The position numbers and the translations under genes are program-made. Shown here piece after piece: positions 8,695 through 16,166 of a stretch of 64,000 bases of DNA. Positions within the stretch are counted from its first letter, which is position 1, and each line of letters starts with the position of its first letter. The DNA comes from a bacterium (GTDB lineage Bacteria > Pseudomonadota > Alphaproteobacteria > Rhodobacterales > Rhodobacteraceae): the NCBI GenBank assembly GCA_016124195.1, contig WGOE01000002.1:62001-126000 (forward strand). The letters are read 5' to 3'. Below the pieces are notes generated by a model that searched no databases, was not told the DNA's origin, and saw nothing but the letters and a program-made list of their open reading frames with translations.

Positions 8695-9642
8695 ATGACC
8701 AAGATCGAGATTCTGCAAGTCGGCCCCTATCCGGACTGGGATCAGGGCCCGCTGGATGCGGCCTTCACCGCGCATCGCTATTTCGAGGCGCAGGACAAGG
8801 CGGCTTTCCTTGCGCAGGTCGGCCCCTCGGTGCGTGCGATCGCGACGCGGGGTGAGTTGGGCGCCAATGCCGCGATGATCGCGGCTTGCCCCAAGCTCGA
8901 AGTCATCTCGGTCTATGGCGTGGGTTATGACGCGGTGGATCTGGCCGCCTGCCGGGCGCGCGGCATCAGGGTGACCAACACGCCGGATGTGCTGACCGGT
9001 GACGTGGCCGATCTGGCCGTGGCGATGATGCTCGCGCAGGCGCGCGGCATGATCGGGGCCGAGGCTTGGGTGCGCAGCGGGTCCTGGGCCGGGCAGGGGG
9101 CCTATCCGCTGCAGAACCGGGTCTGGGGCAAAAGGGCGGGCGTGCTGGGCCTTGGCCGGATCGGGCGGGCGGTTGCAAGGCGGCTCGCGGCCTTTGACAT
9201 GCAGATCGCCTATTCCAGCACCGCGCCCAAGGACGTGCCGGCCGACTGGACCTATGTGAAGGACCCGGTCGATCTGGCGCGGCATTCCGATTTCCTGTTC
9301 GTGACGCTCGCGGCTTCGGTCGCGACGCGGCATATCGTCGATGCGAAGGTGATCGCAGCCCTCGGGCCGCAGGGCATGGTGATCAACGTCAGCCGCGCCG
9401 CCAACCTGGATGAGACGGCCCTTCTGGACGCGCTGGAAAGCGGCGCCCTCGGTTCCGCAGCGCTGGATGTCTTCGAGGGCGAGCCCGCTTTGAACCCGCG
9501 CTTTGCCCGCCTGCCCAACGTTCTGCTGCAACCACATCAGGGCTCGGGCACGCATGAGACGCGCCGGGCCATGGGGGCCCTGCTGCGCGACAACCTGCAG
9601 GCCCATTTCGCGGGCCTCGCCCTGATCACTCCGGTACTGTGA
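8695..9642 (+). CDS. D-2-hydroxyacid dehydrogenase (2-ketogluconate/hydroxypyruvate reductase-like)
   Basis: NAD(P)-dependent reductase of 2-keto acids, 315 residues. The catalytic domain is split around the nucleotide-binding domain, which shows VLGLGRIGRAVARRL. The three catalytic positions are visible: Arg in INVSRAANLDE, Glu in DVFEGEP and His in LLQPHQGSGT. This arrangement matches GhrB/2-ketogluconate reductases and hydroxypyruvate reductases. It starts the plus-strand operon of the sugar-acid island; its stop overlaps a GTG at 9639 and the idnD-like ATG follows six bases later. With idnD and idnO neighbours a 2-keto sugar acid is the likely substrate (inference). Confidence 0.85.
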   Translation: MTKIEILQVGPYPDWDQGPLDAAFTAHRYFEAQDKAAFLAQVGPSVRAIATRGELGANAAMIAACPKLEVISVYGVGYDAVDLAACRARGIRVTNTPDVLTGDVADLAVAMMLAQARGMIGAEAWVRSGSWAGQGAYPLQNRVWGKRAGVLGLGRIGRAVARRLAAFDMQIAYSSTAPKDVPADWTYVKDPVDLARHSDFLFVTLAASVATRHIVDAKVIAALGPQGMVINVSRAANLDETALLDALESGALGSAALDVFEGEPALNPRFARLPNVLLQPHQGSGTHETRRAMGALLRDNLQAHFAGLALITPVL

Positions 9643-9647
9643 GCATC

Positions 9648-10679
9648 ATGAAATCCATCGTCATCCACGCCGCCCGCGATCTGAGGATCGAAGACCAGCC
9701 CGTCGAACAGCCCGGTCCGGGGCAGGTGCAGATCCGGCTGGCGGTCGGGGGAATTTGCGGATCGGATCTGCATTACTACAACCACGGCGGCTTTGGCGCG
9801 GTCAGGCTGCGCGAGCCGATGGTGCTGGGTCATGAGGTTTCGGGCCATGTCACGGCGCTGGGCGCGGGCGTCAGCGGATTGCAGGTCGGGCAACTGGTGG
9901 CGATTTCGCCCTCGCGCCCGTGCCACGACTGCAAATATTGCCGCGAGGCCATGTTCAATCAGTGCCTGAACATGCGGTTTTATGGGTCGGCCATGCCTTT
10001 CCCGCATATCCAGGGCGCCTTCCGCGAGGTTCTGGTGGCCGATGCCAGCCAATGCGCCATCGCCGAGGGTCTGACCCCGGGCGAGGCCGCCATGGCGGAG
10101 CCTCTGGCCGTCTGCCTGCATGCCACACGGCGCGCGGGGCCCCTGCTGGGCAAGTCGGTTCTGGTCACCGGCTGCGGTCCGATCGGCGTCCTGTGCATTC
10201 TCGCCGCGCGGCGGGCCGGGGCGGATTTCATCGTGGCGACCGATCTGGGCGACTTCACGCTGGGCATGGCGCGAAAGGCGGGTGCGGATCTGACGATCAA
10301 CATGGCCACTCATGCCGATCTGCTGGCGGGGTATGGCCGCGACAAGGGTACTTTCGATGTGCTGTTTGAATGTTCCGGCGCGGCCTCGGCGTTGATCGGG
10401 GCCATTCCGGTCATGCGTCCGGGCGGCACGATCCTGCAGTTGGGTCTGGGCGGCGACATGACCCTGCCGGTGCAGGCCATCACCGCCAAGGAATTGTCCC
10501 TGCGCGGCTCGTTCCGCTTTCATGAAGAGTTCCACACCGGCATCAGCCTGATGCGCAAGGGGCTGATCGACGTGAAACCCTTCATCACCCAGACCTTCGC
10601 GCTGGATCAGGCCGTCGCGGCCTTTGAGACCGCAAGCGACCGCAGCCGGGCGATGAAGGCGCAGATCGCCTTTTCCTAG
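9648..10679 (+). CDS. idnD: L-idonate 5-dehydrogenase, zinc-type alcohol dehydrogenase family
   Basis: Probably oxidises L-idonate to 5-ketogluconate. 343 residues, equal to the E. coli enzyme. MDR-family zinc features are visible: catalytic-zinc cysteine in GGICGSDLHYYNHGG, GHEVSGHV glutamate/histidine region, and a structural-zinc four-cysteine loop (CHDCKYCREAMFNQC). The Rossmann loop is VTGCGPIGVLCI. ATG 9648 was preferred because it gives the standard start MKSIVIHAARDLRIED; an alternative GTG at 9639 overlaps the upstream stop codon. Translationally coupled to the hydroxyacid dehydrogenase. The converging LacI-type gene begins 14 bases past the stop on the other strand. Confidence 0.85.
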   Translation: MKSIVIHAARDLRIEDQPVEQPGPGQVQIRLAVGGICGSDLHYYNHGGFGAVRLREPMVLGHEVSGHVTALGAGVSGLQVGQLVAISPSRPCHDCKYCREAMFNQCLNMRFYGSAMPFPHIQGAFREVLVADASQCAIAEGLTPGEAAMAEPLAVCLHATRRAGPLLGKSVLVTGCGPIGVLCILAARRAGADFIVATDLGDFTLGMARKAGADLTINMATHADLLAGYGRDKGTFDVLFECSGAASALIGAIPVMRPGGTILQLGLGGDMTLPVQAITAKELSLRGSFRFHEEFHTGISLMRKGLIDVKPFITQTFALDQAVAAFETASDRSRAMKAQIAFS

Positions 10680-10693
10680 GTGCGGGCCGCGGC

Positions 10694-11701
10694 TCAGATC
10701 GTAGAGCCGGGCACCAGCCGCGTCGGAATGATCGTCACATCGCTGACCGGGTCGCCGCGCATCCGGCAGACCAGCGCCTCGGCCGCGACCTTGCCCAGAC
10801 GGGCGGTCGGTATCGCGGTGGTGGTCAGGCGTCGCGGCAGGATCGACGCCGCCTCCATCCCGCCCCAGCCGGCCACCCCGATGTCCTCGGGCACCCTGAG
10901 GCCGATCCGGGCCAGATAGGCCAGACCACCGATCGCCATCTCGTCGTCGTGATAATAGATCGCATCCAGCGCGCTGGTGCGGGCAAGGATGGTTTCAGTG
11001 CCGTAATAGCCCGCGTAGAACCCGGGCTGGTCCTGCAGGATCTCTTCCACCGCAAGTTGGCCGCCGGTCTCTGCCAGACCCTGCCGGAACCCCTGATAGC
11101 GCAGGTGGCCCGAGGTGTTGCGCCGCCCCAGCGCGCCAAGATAGCCGATCTTGCGGCGCCCCGCCGCGGTGACGCAGCGCGCCATCTCCAGCCCGTTGTC
11201 GAAATGCGAAAACCCGATCGCAAGGTCGATCGGTTTGGTCGTCAGGTCCCAGATCTCGGCCACAGGCGCCGCCATCGCGCGCAAGAGCTTCAGCGTGCCC
11301 TCGGTATGCAGGCGCGAGGCCAGCACCACGGCCGCCGGCTTCCAGGTCGACAGGCTGCGCAGCCAGGCCTCTTCCTCATCCGGGATCTGGTTGTGCGCGC
11401 CGATCATCGTCTGGTAGCCCAGCCGCGCGAAGGTCGCATTCAGCGCCTCCAGCACCGAGCCGAACAGGGGCGAGGTCAGGCGGGGCACGCAGACCCCGAC
11501 CAGCGTCGAGGTGCCGGCCTTGCCAAAGGCCGCCGCCAGCCGGTTGGGGACATAGCCCACCCGTTCGACCTCTTGCAGAACCCTTTCGCGGGTGGTTTCG
11601 GAAAAGCCCGCGGCGCCGCGCAAAACCCGGCTGACGGTCATCTTGGACACGCCCAGCGACCGCGCGATATCTTCCAGGCCAGGTTTGGTCGGCTTCTCCA
11701 T
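10694..11701 (-). CDS. LacI/GntR-type transcriptional repressor (second of two)
   Basis: 335-residue regulator with N-terminal helix-turn-helix LEDIARSLGVSKMTVSRVLRGAAG, hinge RLAAAFGKAGT, and a sugar-binding-type effector domain (VVLASRLHTEGT, IGFSHFDNGLEMAR, GVAGWGGMEAASI). It is divergent from the ABC importer operon at 11852, with two palindromes in between, so it very likely represses the importer and itself. It shares the IWDLTxxPI...GFS pattern in the effector domain with the repressor at 6144, suggesting that both sense related sugar acids. Start at ATG 11701; the open frame extends ten codons further upstream without a convincing ribosome site. Confidence 0.88.
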   Translation of the reverse strand: MEKPTKPGLEDIARSLGVSKMTVSRVLRGAAGFSETTRERVLQEVERVGYVPNRLAAAFGKAGTSTLVGVCVPRLTSPLFGSVLEALNATFARLGYQTMIGAHNQIPDEEEAWLRSLSTWKPAAVVLASRLHTEGTLKLLRAMAAPVAEIWDLTTKPIDLAIGFSHFDNGLEMARCVTAAGRRKIGYLGALGRRNTSGHLRYQGFRQGLAETGGQLAVEEILQDQPGFYAGYYGTETILARTSALDAIYYHDDEMAIGGLAYLARIGLRVPEDIGVAGWGGMEAASILPRRLTTTAIPTARLGKVAAEALVCRMRGDPVSDVTIIPTRLVPGSTI

Positions 11702-11745
11702 CCCGCGCAGTATTGGCGGCTGGCGCAGCAATGCAAGGCCTTCTC

Positions 11746-11761
11746 ATGTTATCGATAACTT
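11746..11761. promoter_or_regulatory. LacI/GntR-type operator, copy near the repressor
   Basis: ATGTTATCGATAACTT, identical in its first 14 bases to the palindrome at 8641-8656. It lies 45 bases upstream of the second LacI-type gene start and 90 bases upstream of the importer ATPase gene. Confidence 0.7.
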
Positions 11762-11800
11762 ATTTCTTGACAGGGCGCCCCGCCACAGCAATTGTGATAC

Positions 11801-11815
11801 AGTTACCGGTAACCT
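11801..11815. promoter_or_regulatory. LacI/GntR-type operator, copy near the importer
   Basis: AGTTACCGGTAACCT, a palindrome with the same GTTA-Y-CG-R-TAAC architecture as the sites at 8641 and 11746, 37 bases before the ATPase start. Centre-to-centre distance to the 11746 copy is about 54 bases, roughly five helical turns, which would permit looping or cooperative binding. Confidence 0.65.
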
Positions 11816-11851
11816 GGGAGGGGCATCCGGCAACGGCCCTGGGGAGGGATC

Positions 11852-13348
11852 ATGTCACAGAACGACGGCTTGTTTTTCGACAGCATCGTCAAAAGCTTTG
11901 GCGGCACCAAGGCGTTGCGCGGCGTGTCCCTGCGGGTCAACCGCGGCGAGATCGTCGCACTTCTGGGTGAGAATGGCGCGGGAAAATCGACGCTGATCAA
12001 GGTTCTGGGCGGCATCCACACGCCTGACAACGGCGAGGTCATGGTCGACGGCGTGCCCTATCGCCATGTCAGCGGCAAGCTTTCAACCAAGCAGGCGGTG
12101 GCCTTCATCCACCAGGACCTTGGCCTGATCGAATGGATGAGTGTCGCCGAAAACATCGCGCTGGCCGTGGGCTACCCGCGGCGCGGTGGCCGGATCGACT
12201 GGGAGGCGACCGAGCGGGTGGCGCGCGATGCGCTGGCGCTGGTCGATGCCGATTTTGCCCCCACGGCGCGGGTGTCGAGCCTGACGCGCACAGAAAAATC
12301 TCTGGTGGCGATCGCCCGCGCCCTGGCGGTGGAATGCGATTTTCTGGTGCTGGACGAACCCACGGCAAGCCTGCCCGCTGACGAGGTCGAACGGCTGTTT
12401 GCGGCACTCCGCCCGCTCAAGGCCAAGGGCGTCGGGATGATCTATGTCTCGCACCGGCTGGACGAGGTGTTCCAGATCTCCGACCGTGTTGCGGTGCTGC
12501 GCGACGGGCAGATGGTGGGCATGCGCGACATCGACCACACCAATCCCGAAGATCTGGTCAGCCTGATCGTCGGCCACAAAACGCGCGAGATTGAACGGCC
12601 CGCCGTTCAGGAGGGGCCGGTTCTTCTCAAGGCTACGGCGCTGGCGACCCGCAAGGCCGGGCCGGTCGACTTTCACGTCTGCCGGGGCGAGATGGTCGGC
12701 CTCGTCGGGCTGCGCGGCGCCGGGCAGGAAGACATCGGCCGCGCGCTTTATGGGATTGAAGCCTATACCGGCGAGATCCTGCTGGACGGCAAGGCGCCCG
12801 ATCTGGCCTCGCCCCGCGCGGCGATGGGCTCCGGCATCGGGTTCGTGGCCCGCGACCGGGTGGTGGAATCGGTGGCTTCGGCGCTCAGCATCCGCGAGAA
12901 TACCTTCCTTAACCCCTGCGCCACCGGGCGGGGCCTGATGTCCTTCCTGCGCCCCAAGGCCGAGGGTGCGCTTGCCCGCGACGTGGGCACCCGGGTCGGC
13001 CTGTCGCCGAATGATCCCAGCCTGCCGATCGAGGCCCTGTCGGGCGGCAATCAGCAGAAGGTCGTCGTGGGACGCTGGCTTGACACCGGGCGGCGGCTGT
13101 TAATCGCCGAGGACCCGACCGCCGGCGTCGATGTCGGCGCCAAGGCCGAGATATACCATCTGCTTTTCAGGGCCCTTGCCTCGGGGATGGGCGTTCTGGT
13201 CGTCTCGACCGATTTCGAGGAGATTGCCAACATCTGTCACCGCGCCATCGTGTTCAGCCGCGGGCAGGTGGTGAACGAACTCAGCGGTGTCGCGCTGTCC
13301 ACCCAAACCCTGATCCAGGCCGCCTCGGCCGGTGATGAAGCCGCATAG
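11852..13348 (+). CDS. Sugar ABC importer ATP-binding protein (two fused nucleotide-binding domains)
   Basis: Energises uptake by the permease at 13366. 498 residues, RbsA/MglA type. Domain 1 has Walker A LLGENGAGKSTLIK, Walker B FLVLDEPTASLP and the switch histidine in MIYVSHRLDEV, but an unusual signature segment (SLTRTEKSLVAIARAL) in place of LSGGQ. Domain 2 has a degenerate Walker A (VGLRGAGQEDIGRAL), a good signature LSGGNQQKVVVGRWL and LLIAEDPTAGVDVGA. Degeneracy of the second P-loop is normal for this subfamily. First gene of an operon with the permease (17-base gap) and binding protein, preceded by two LacI-type operators. Cargo is probably a sugar acid, from the neighbouring enzymes. 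Confidence 0.92.
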   Translation: MSQNDGLFFDSIVKSFGGTKALRGVSLRVNRGEIVALLGENGAGKSTLIKVLGGIHTPDNGEVMVDGVPYRHVSGKLSTKQAVAFIHQDLGLIEWMSVAENIALAVGYPRRGGRIDWEATERVARDALALVDADFAPTARVSSLTRTEKSLVAIARALAVECDFLVLDEPTASLPADEVERLFAALRPLKAKGVGMIYVSHRLDEVFQISDRVAVLRDGQMVGMRDIDHTNPEDLVSLIVGHKTREIERPAVQEGPVLLKATALATRKAGPVDFHVCRGEMVGLVGLRGAGQEDIGRALYGIEAYTGEILLDGKAPDLASPRAAMGSGIGFVARDRVVESVASALSIRENTFLNPCATGRGLMSFLRPKAEGALARDVGTRVGLSPNDPSLPIEALSGGNQQKVVVGRWLDTGRRLLIAEDPTAGVDVGAKAEIYHLLFRALASGMGVLVVSTDFEEIANICHRAIVFSRGQVVNELSGVALSTQTLIQAASAGDEAA

Positions 13349-13365
13349 TCAGGAAACCAAACGCC

Positions 13366-14388
13366 ATGAACTCGATACAATCGGACGCGCTGGAACCCAC
13401 GCGCGATGAGCTGGCGGGGCAGAGCCTCGGCCAAAGGATGCTGCGGCTGGCACCGGTCTACGGGCTTGTCATTCTGACCGTCCTATTGATCATCCTGTTT
13501 TCGCTGCTGCTGCCCAACACCTTTCCGACCGTGCTGAACCTGCGGTCGATCCTGTCGGACAAGTCGATCATCGCGCTTCTTTCGCTGGCCGCGATGATCC
13601 CGATGGTGGCGGGGCGGATCGACCTGACCGTGGGCTATGGCATCGTGCTGTGGCATATCCTGGCAATCTCGTTTCAGGTGAATTTCGGCATACCCTGGCC
13701 CGTGGCCGTGCTGATCGTGGTGGCCTTGGGCGCCATGACCGGGGTTCTGAACGGAATCCTGGTCGAGGTGGCCAAGATCGACGCATTTATCGCCACGCTG
13801 GGCACCGGTACCGTGCTTTACGCCATCGCACTCTGGCATTCGGGCGGGCGGCAGGTCGTGGGGGCGCTGGACCCGAATTTCTACCTGCTCAGCGGGAAAT
13901 GGGTGCTGGGCCTGCCGATCACCGGGTTTTATGTGCTGGCCGTCAGCCTCGTGATGTGGCTGGTGCTGGAGTTCACGCCGATCGGCCGCTACCTTTATGC
14001 CATCGGCGCCAATCAGAAGGCGGCCGAGCTGAACGGCATCCCCACCCGCAAATTCGTGGTCGGCGCCTTTGTCGCCTCGGGCACGCTGTCGGCGATTGCC
14101 GGGGTGCTGCTCGCCTCGAAACTGCGGATCGGCCAGGCCTCGGTCGGGCTCGAGTTCCTGCTGCCCGCGCTGGTCGGCGCCTTTCTGGGATCGACCACGA
14201 TCAAGCCGGGCCGCGTCAACGTCTGGGGCACCATCATCGGCGTGACCATTCTGGCGGTGGGCATATCGGGCATCCAGCAATTCGGCGGATCGTTCTGGGT
14301 CGAGCCGCTGTTCAACGGATCGACCCTGCTGATCGCGATCGGCATCGCAGGCTACGCACAGCGCAAGAAAGGTGCTGCGCGCAAATAA
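13366..14388 (+). CDS. Sugar ABC importer permease, RbsC family
   Basis: Inner-membrane channel subunit, 340 residues, with about nine to ten hydrophobic segments after a short cytoplasmic N-terminus (APVYGLVILTVLLIILFSLL begins the first). Family markers include AAMIPMVAGRIDLTVGYG, the permease loop YLYAIGANQKAAELNGIPTRK (contact with the ATPase) and LPALVGAFLGSTTI. ATPase stop and permease start are 17 bases apart; the binding protein follows 27 bases downstream. The long hydrophobic protein works as a homodimer in characterised relatives. Confidence 0.92.
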   Translation: MNSIQSDALEPTRDELAGQSLGQRMLRLAPVYGLVILTVLLIILFSLLLPNTFPTVLNLRSILSDKSIIALLSLAAMIPMVAGRIDLTVGYGIVLWHILAISFQVNFGIPWPVAVLIVVALGAMTGVLNGILVEVAKIDAFIATLGTGTVLYAIALWHSGGRQVVGALDPNFYLLSGKWVLGLPITGFYVLAVSLVMWLVLEFTPIGRYLYAIGANQKAAELNGIPTRKFVVGAFVASGTLSAIAGVLLASKLRIGQASVGLEFLLPALVGAFLGSTTIKPGRVNVWGTIIGVTILAVGISGIQQFGGSFWVEPLFNGSTLLIAIGIAGYAQRKKGAARK

Positions 14389-14415
14389 AGACGGAACTGA
14401 GAACAAACGGGAGGA

Positions 14416-15474
14416 ATGACTGTGAACAAGCGTAACTTTATCAAGGCCATGCTGGCCACTACCTTGATGGCAGGCTTTGCCGGGCCCTTGGCCGCCCAGG
14501 TTGCGGCCTTTGATGGCCCGACCAGCGGCCCGGTGGCGGCCCCGGGAAAGACCATCGTGGTCCTCGCGGCCGACATGAAGAACGGCGGCATTCTGGGCGT
14601 GACCAAGGGCGTCGAAGAGGCCGCGGCCAAGATCGGCTGGACAGTGCGCGTGCTGGATGGTGCAGGCTCGGTCCAGGGGCGCACGGCGGCCTTCGGTCAG
14701 GCCATGGCGCTGAAACCCGATGGCATCGTGATCAACGGCTTTGATGCGACCGAACAGCAGACGGCGATCGAAGCCGTGGCCGCCGCCAAGATCCCGATGG
14801 TGTCCTGGCACTCCGGCCCGAAGATCGGCTGCAACGCGCCGGGCGGCATCTTCGCCAATGTCTCGACCGATGCGATGCAGGTGTCGGACGTGGCGGCGAA
14901 ATGGGCGCTGGACGACGGCGGCAAGAATGTCGGGGTGATCATCTTCACCGATTCCACCTATCAGATCGCCATCGACAAGGCCGATCGCATGAAGAAGGAC
15001 ATCGAGGCCGGTGGCGGCACGGTTCTGGAATATGTCGACACGCCGATCGCGGAAACCTCGACCCGGATGGGGCCGCTGACCACATCGCTGCTGCAGAAGT
15101 ACGGCGCGAAATGGACCCATTCGCTGGCCATCAACGACCTTTACTTCGACTTCATGGGGCCGTCGCTGGCCGCAGCCGGGCTGGACGGGCGCGCCAATCC
15201 CAAGGCCGGATCGGCCGGGGACGGCTCGGAAGCCGCCTTCCAGCGCATCCGCACCGGCCAGTATCAGGCCGTCACGGTGGCCGAGCCGCTGAACCTGCAA
15301 GGTTGGCAACTGGTGGACGAGCTGAACCGCGCCGTGTCCGGGGCGCCGTGTTCGGGCTACGTCACGGCACCGGCCCTGGTGACCGAAGAGGGGCTGAAGG
15401 CGATGGGCGACAGCAACCAGTTCGACCCGCAGAACGGCTACCGCGAGGCCTATGCGAAGATCTGGGGCAAGTGA
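14416..15474 (+). CDS. Periplasmic sugar-binding protein of the ABC importer (RbsB-like)
   Basis: Captures the substrate for the importer encoded just upstream. 352 residues with a Sec signal peptide (hydrophobic segment AMLATTLMAGFAGPLAAQ). The mature part has the type I periplasmic-binding fold: TIVVLAADMKNGGILGVTKG at the start and PDGIVINGFDATEQQTAI in the first lobe. Two cysteines are visible in the mature part (IGCNAPGG and APCSGYVT) and could form a disulfide. Its place as last gene before a hairpin at 15496 fits the operon end. Cargo is inferred to be a sugar acid from the idonate-type enzymes and shared operators. Confidence 0.9.
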   Translation: MTVNKRNFIKAMLATTLMAGFAGPLAAQVAAFDGPTSGPVAAPGKTIVVLAADMKNGGILGVTKGVEEAAAKIGWTVRVLDGAGSVQGRTAAFGQAMALKPDGIVINGFDATEQQTAIEAVAAAKIPMVSWHSGPKIGCNAPGGIFANVSTDAMQVSDVAAKWALDDGGKNVGVIIFTDSTYQIAIDKADRMKKDIEAGGGTVLEYVDTPIAETSTRMGPLTTSLLQKYGAKWTHSLAINDLYFDFMGPSLAAAGLDGRANPKAGSAGDGSEAAFQRIRTGQYQAVTVAEPLNLQGWQLVDELNRAVSGAPCSGYVTAPALVTEEGLKAMGDSNQFDPQNGYREAYAKIWGK

Positions 15475-15495
15475 TCCGACCGCTTTGAGAAAAAA

Positions 15496-15523
15496 GGGGG
15501 ATGCCGGGCCACCGGCGTCCCCC
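15496..15523 (+). terminator. Hairpin after the sugar-acid importer operon
   Basis: Arms GGGGGATGCCGG and CCGGCGTCCCCC (one G-T pair) with a 4-base loop, 21 bases after the binding-protein stop. Strong stem, no long T run. A short A tract precedes it (GAGAAAAAA), so on the opposite strand it has a T-rich follower and could also stop minus-strand transcription. Confidence 0.65.
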
Positions 15524-15620
15524 TCATGCTGTCGGGGGCGACCCGTCCGCGCCGTCGCGGTGCGCTTGACCAGACCCGCCGGCTCAAGGCCTGCCTCGGA
15601 TCCAGCCCGAAGGGGCCAGC

Positions 15621-16166
15621 CTAATTCCCCTGGCGGGAATTGTGGATGTCGCTGAATTCGCGGTCCGGTACGAAGCCATTGCGGTTCGGCATCCGGATCG
15701 CCACCAGGCGCGTACGGTCGAGCCGGTCATCCGCGCCCACGATCCCGTTCAGGTTCAGGATATAGGCCGAGAGGGCATAGACCTCGTCGTCGCTGAGCGT
15801 TCCGGGCGCGCTGTAGGGCATTGCGCGGCGGATATAGTCGAAAAGCGTGGTGGCATAGGGCCAGAAACTTCCCACCGTCTTGACCGGCTTGTCGGTCGCC
15901 AGTGTGCCATCGCCGCCAAAGAGCTTGCCGCCGATGCCGCCCGTGCCGCCTTCACCGTGACAGGCGGCGCAGTTCTCTTCAAAGACCTGTTTGCCTTGCG
16001 CGACCGTTCCGCTGCCGGGGGGCAGGCCCGTGCCATCCGGCAGCACGTCGATATTCCAGAGCGCGATCTCGGCCGGCGTTGCGGGTCTTCCGAAATCCGC
16101 GGCCATCGCCGCTGCACCGCCGCCAAGAAGAACAAGGCCAGTTGCAACCGATCTAAGCCAGGACAT
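15621..16166 (-). CDS. Monoheme c-type cytochrome, SoxD N-domain-like, partner of the SoxC-like enzyme
   Basis: Periplasmic electron acceptor, 181 residues. A signal peptide (hydrophobic segment ending AAAMAAD) precedes a mature part with PATPAEIALWNIDVLPDGTGLPPGSG, a hallmark of the SoxD family, then heme motif CAACH (66-70) and a probable axial methionine in RRAMPYSAPG. Paracoccus-type SoxD carries two heme domains and is about twice as long; only one is present here. The ATG at 16166 lies inside the end of the upstream gene (14-base overlap) behind a strong GGAAGGAAA ribosome site, so the two are coupled. It probably takes electrons from the molybdoenzyme; the exact role is inferred. Confidence 0.82.
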   Translation of the reverse strand: MSWLRSVATGLVLLGGGAAAMAADFGRPATPAEIALWNIDVLPDGTGLPPGSGTVAQGKQVFEENCAACHGEGGTGGIGGKLFGGDGTLATDKPVKTVGSFWPYATTLFDYIRRAMPYSAPGTLSDDEVYALSAYILNLNGIVGADDRLDRTRLVAIRMPNRNGFVPDREFSDIHNSRQGN

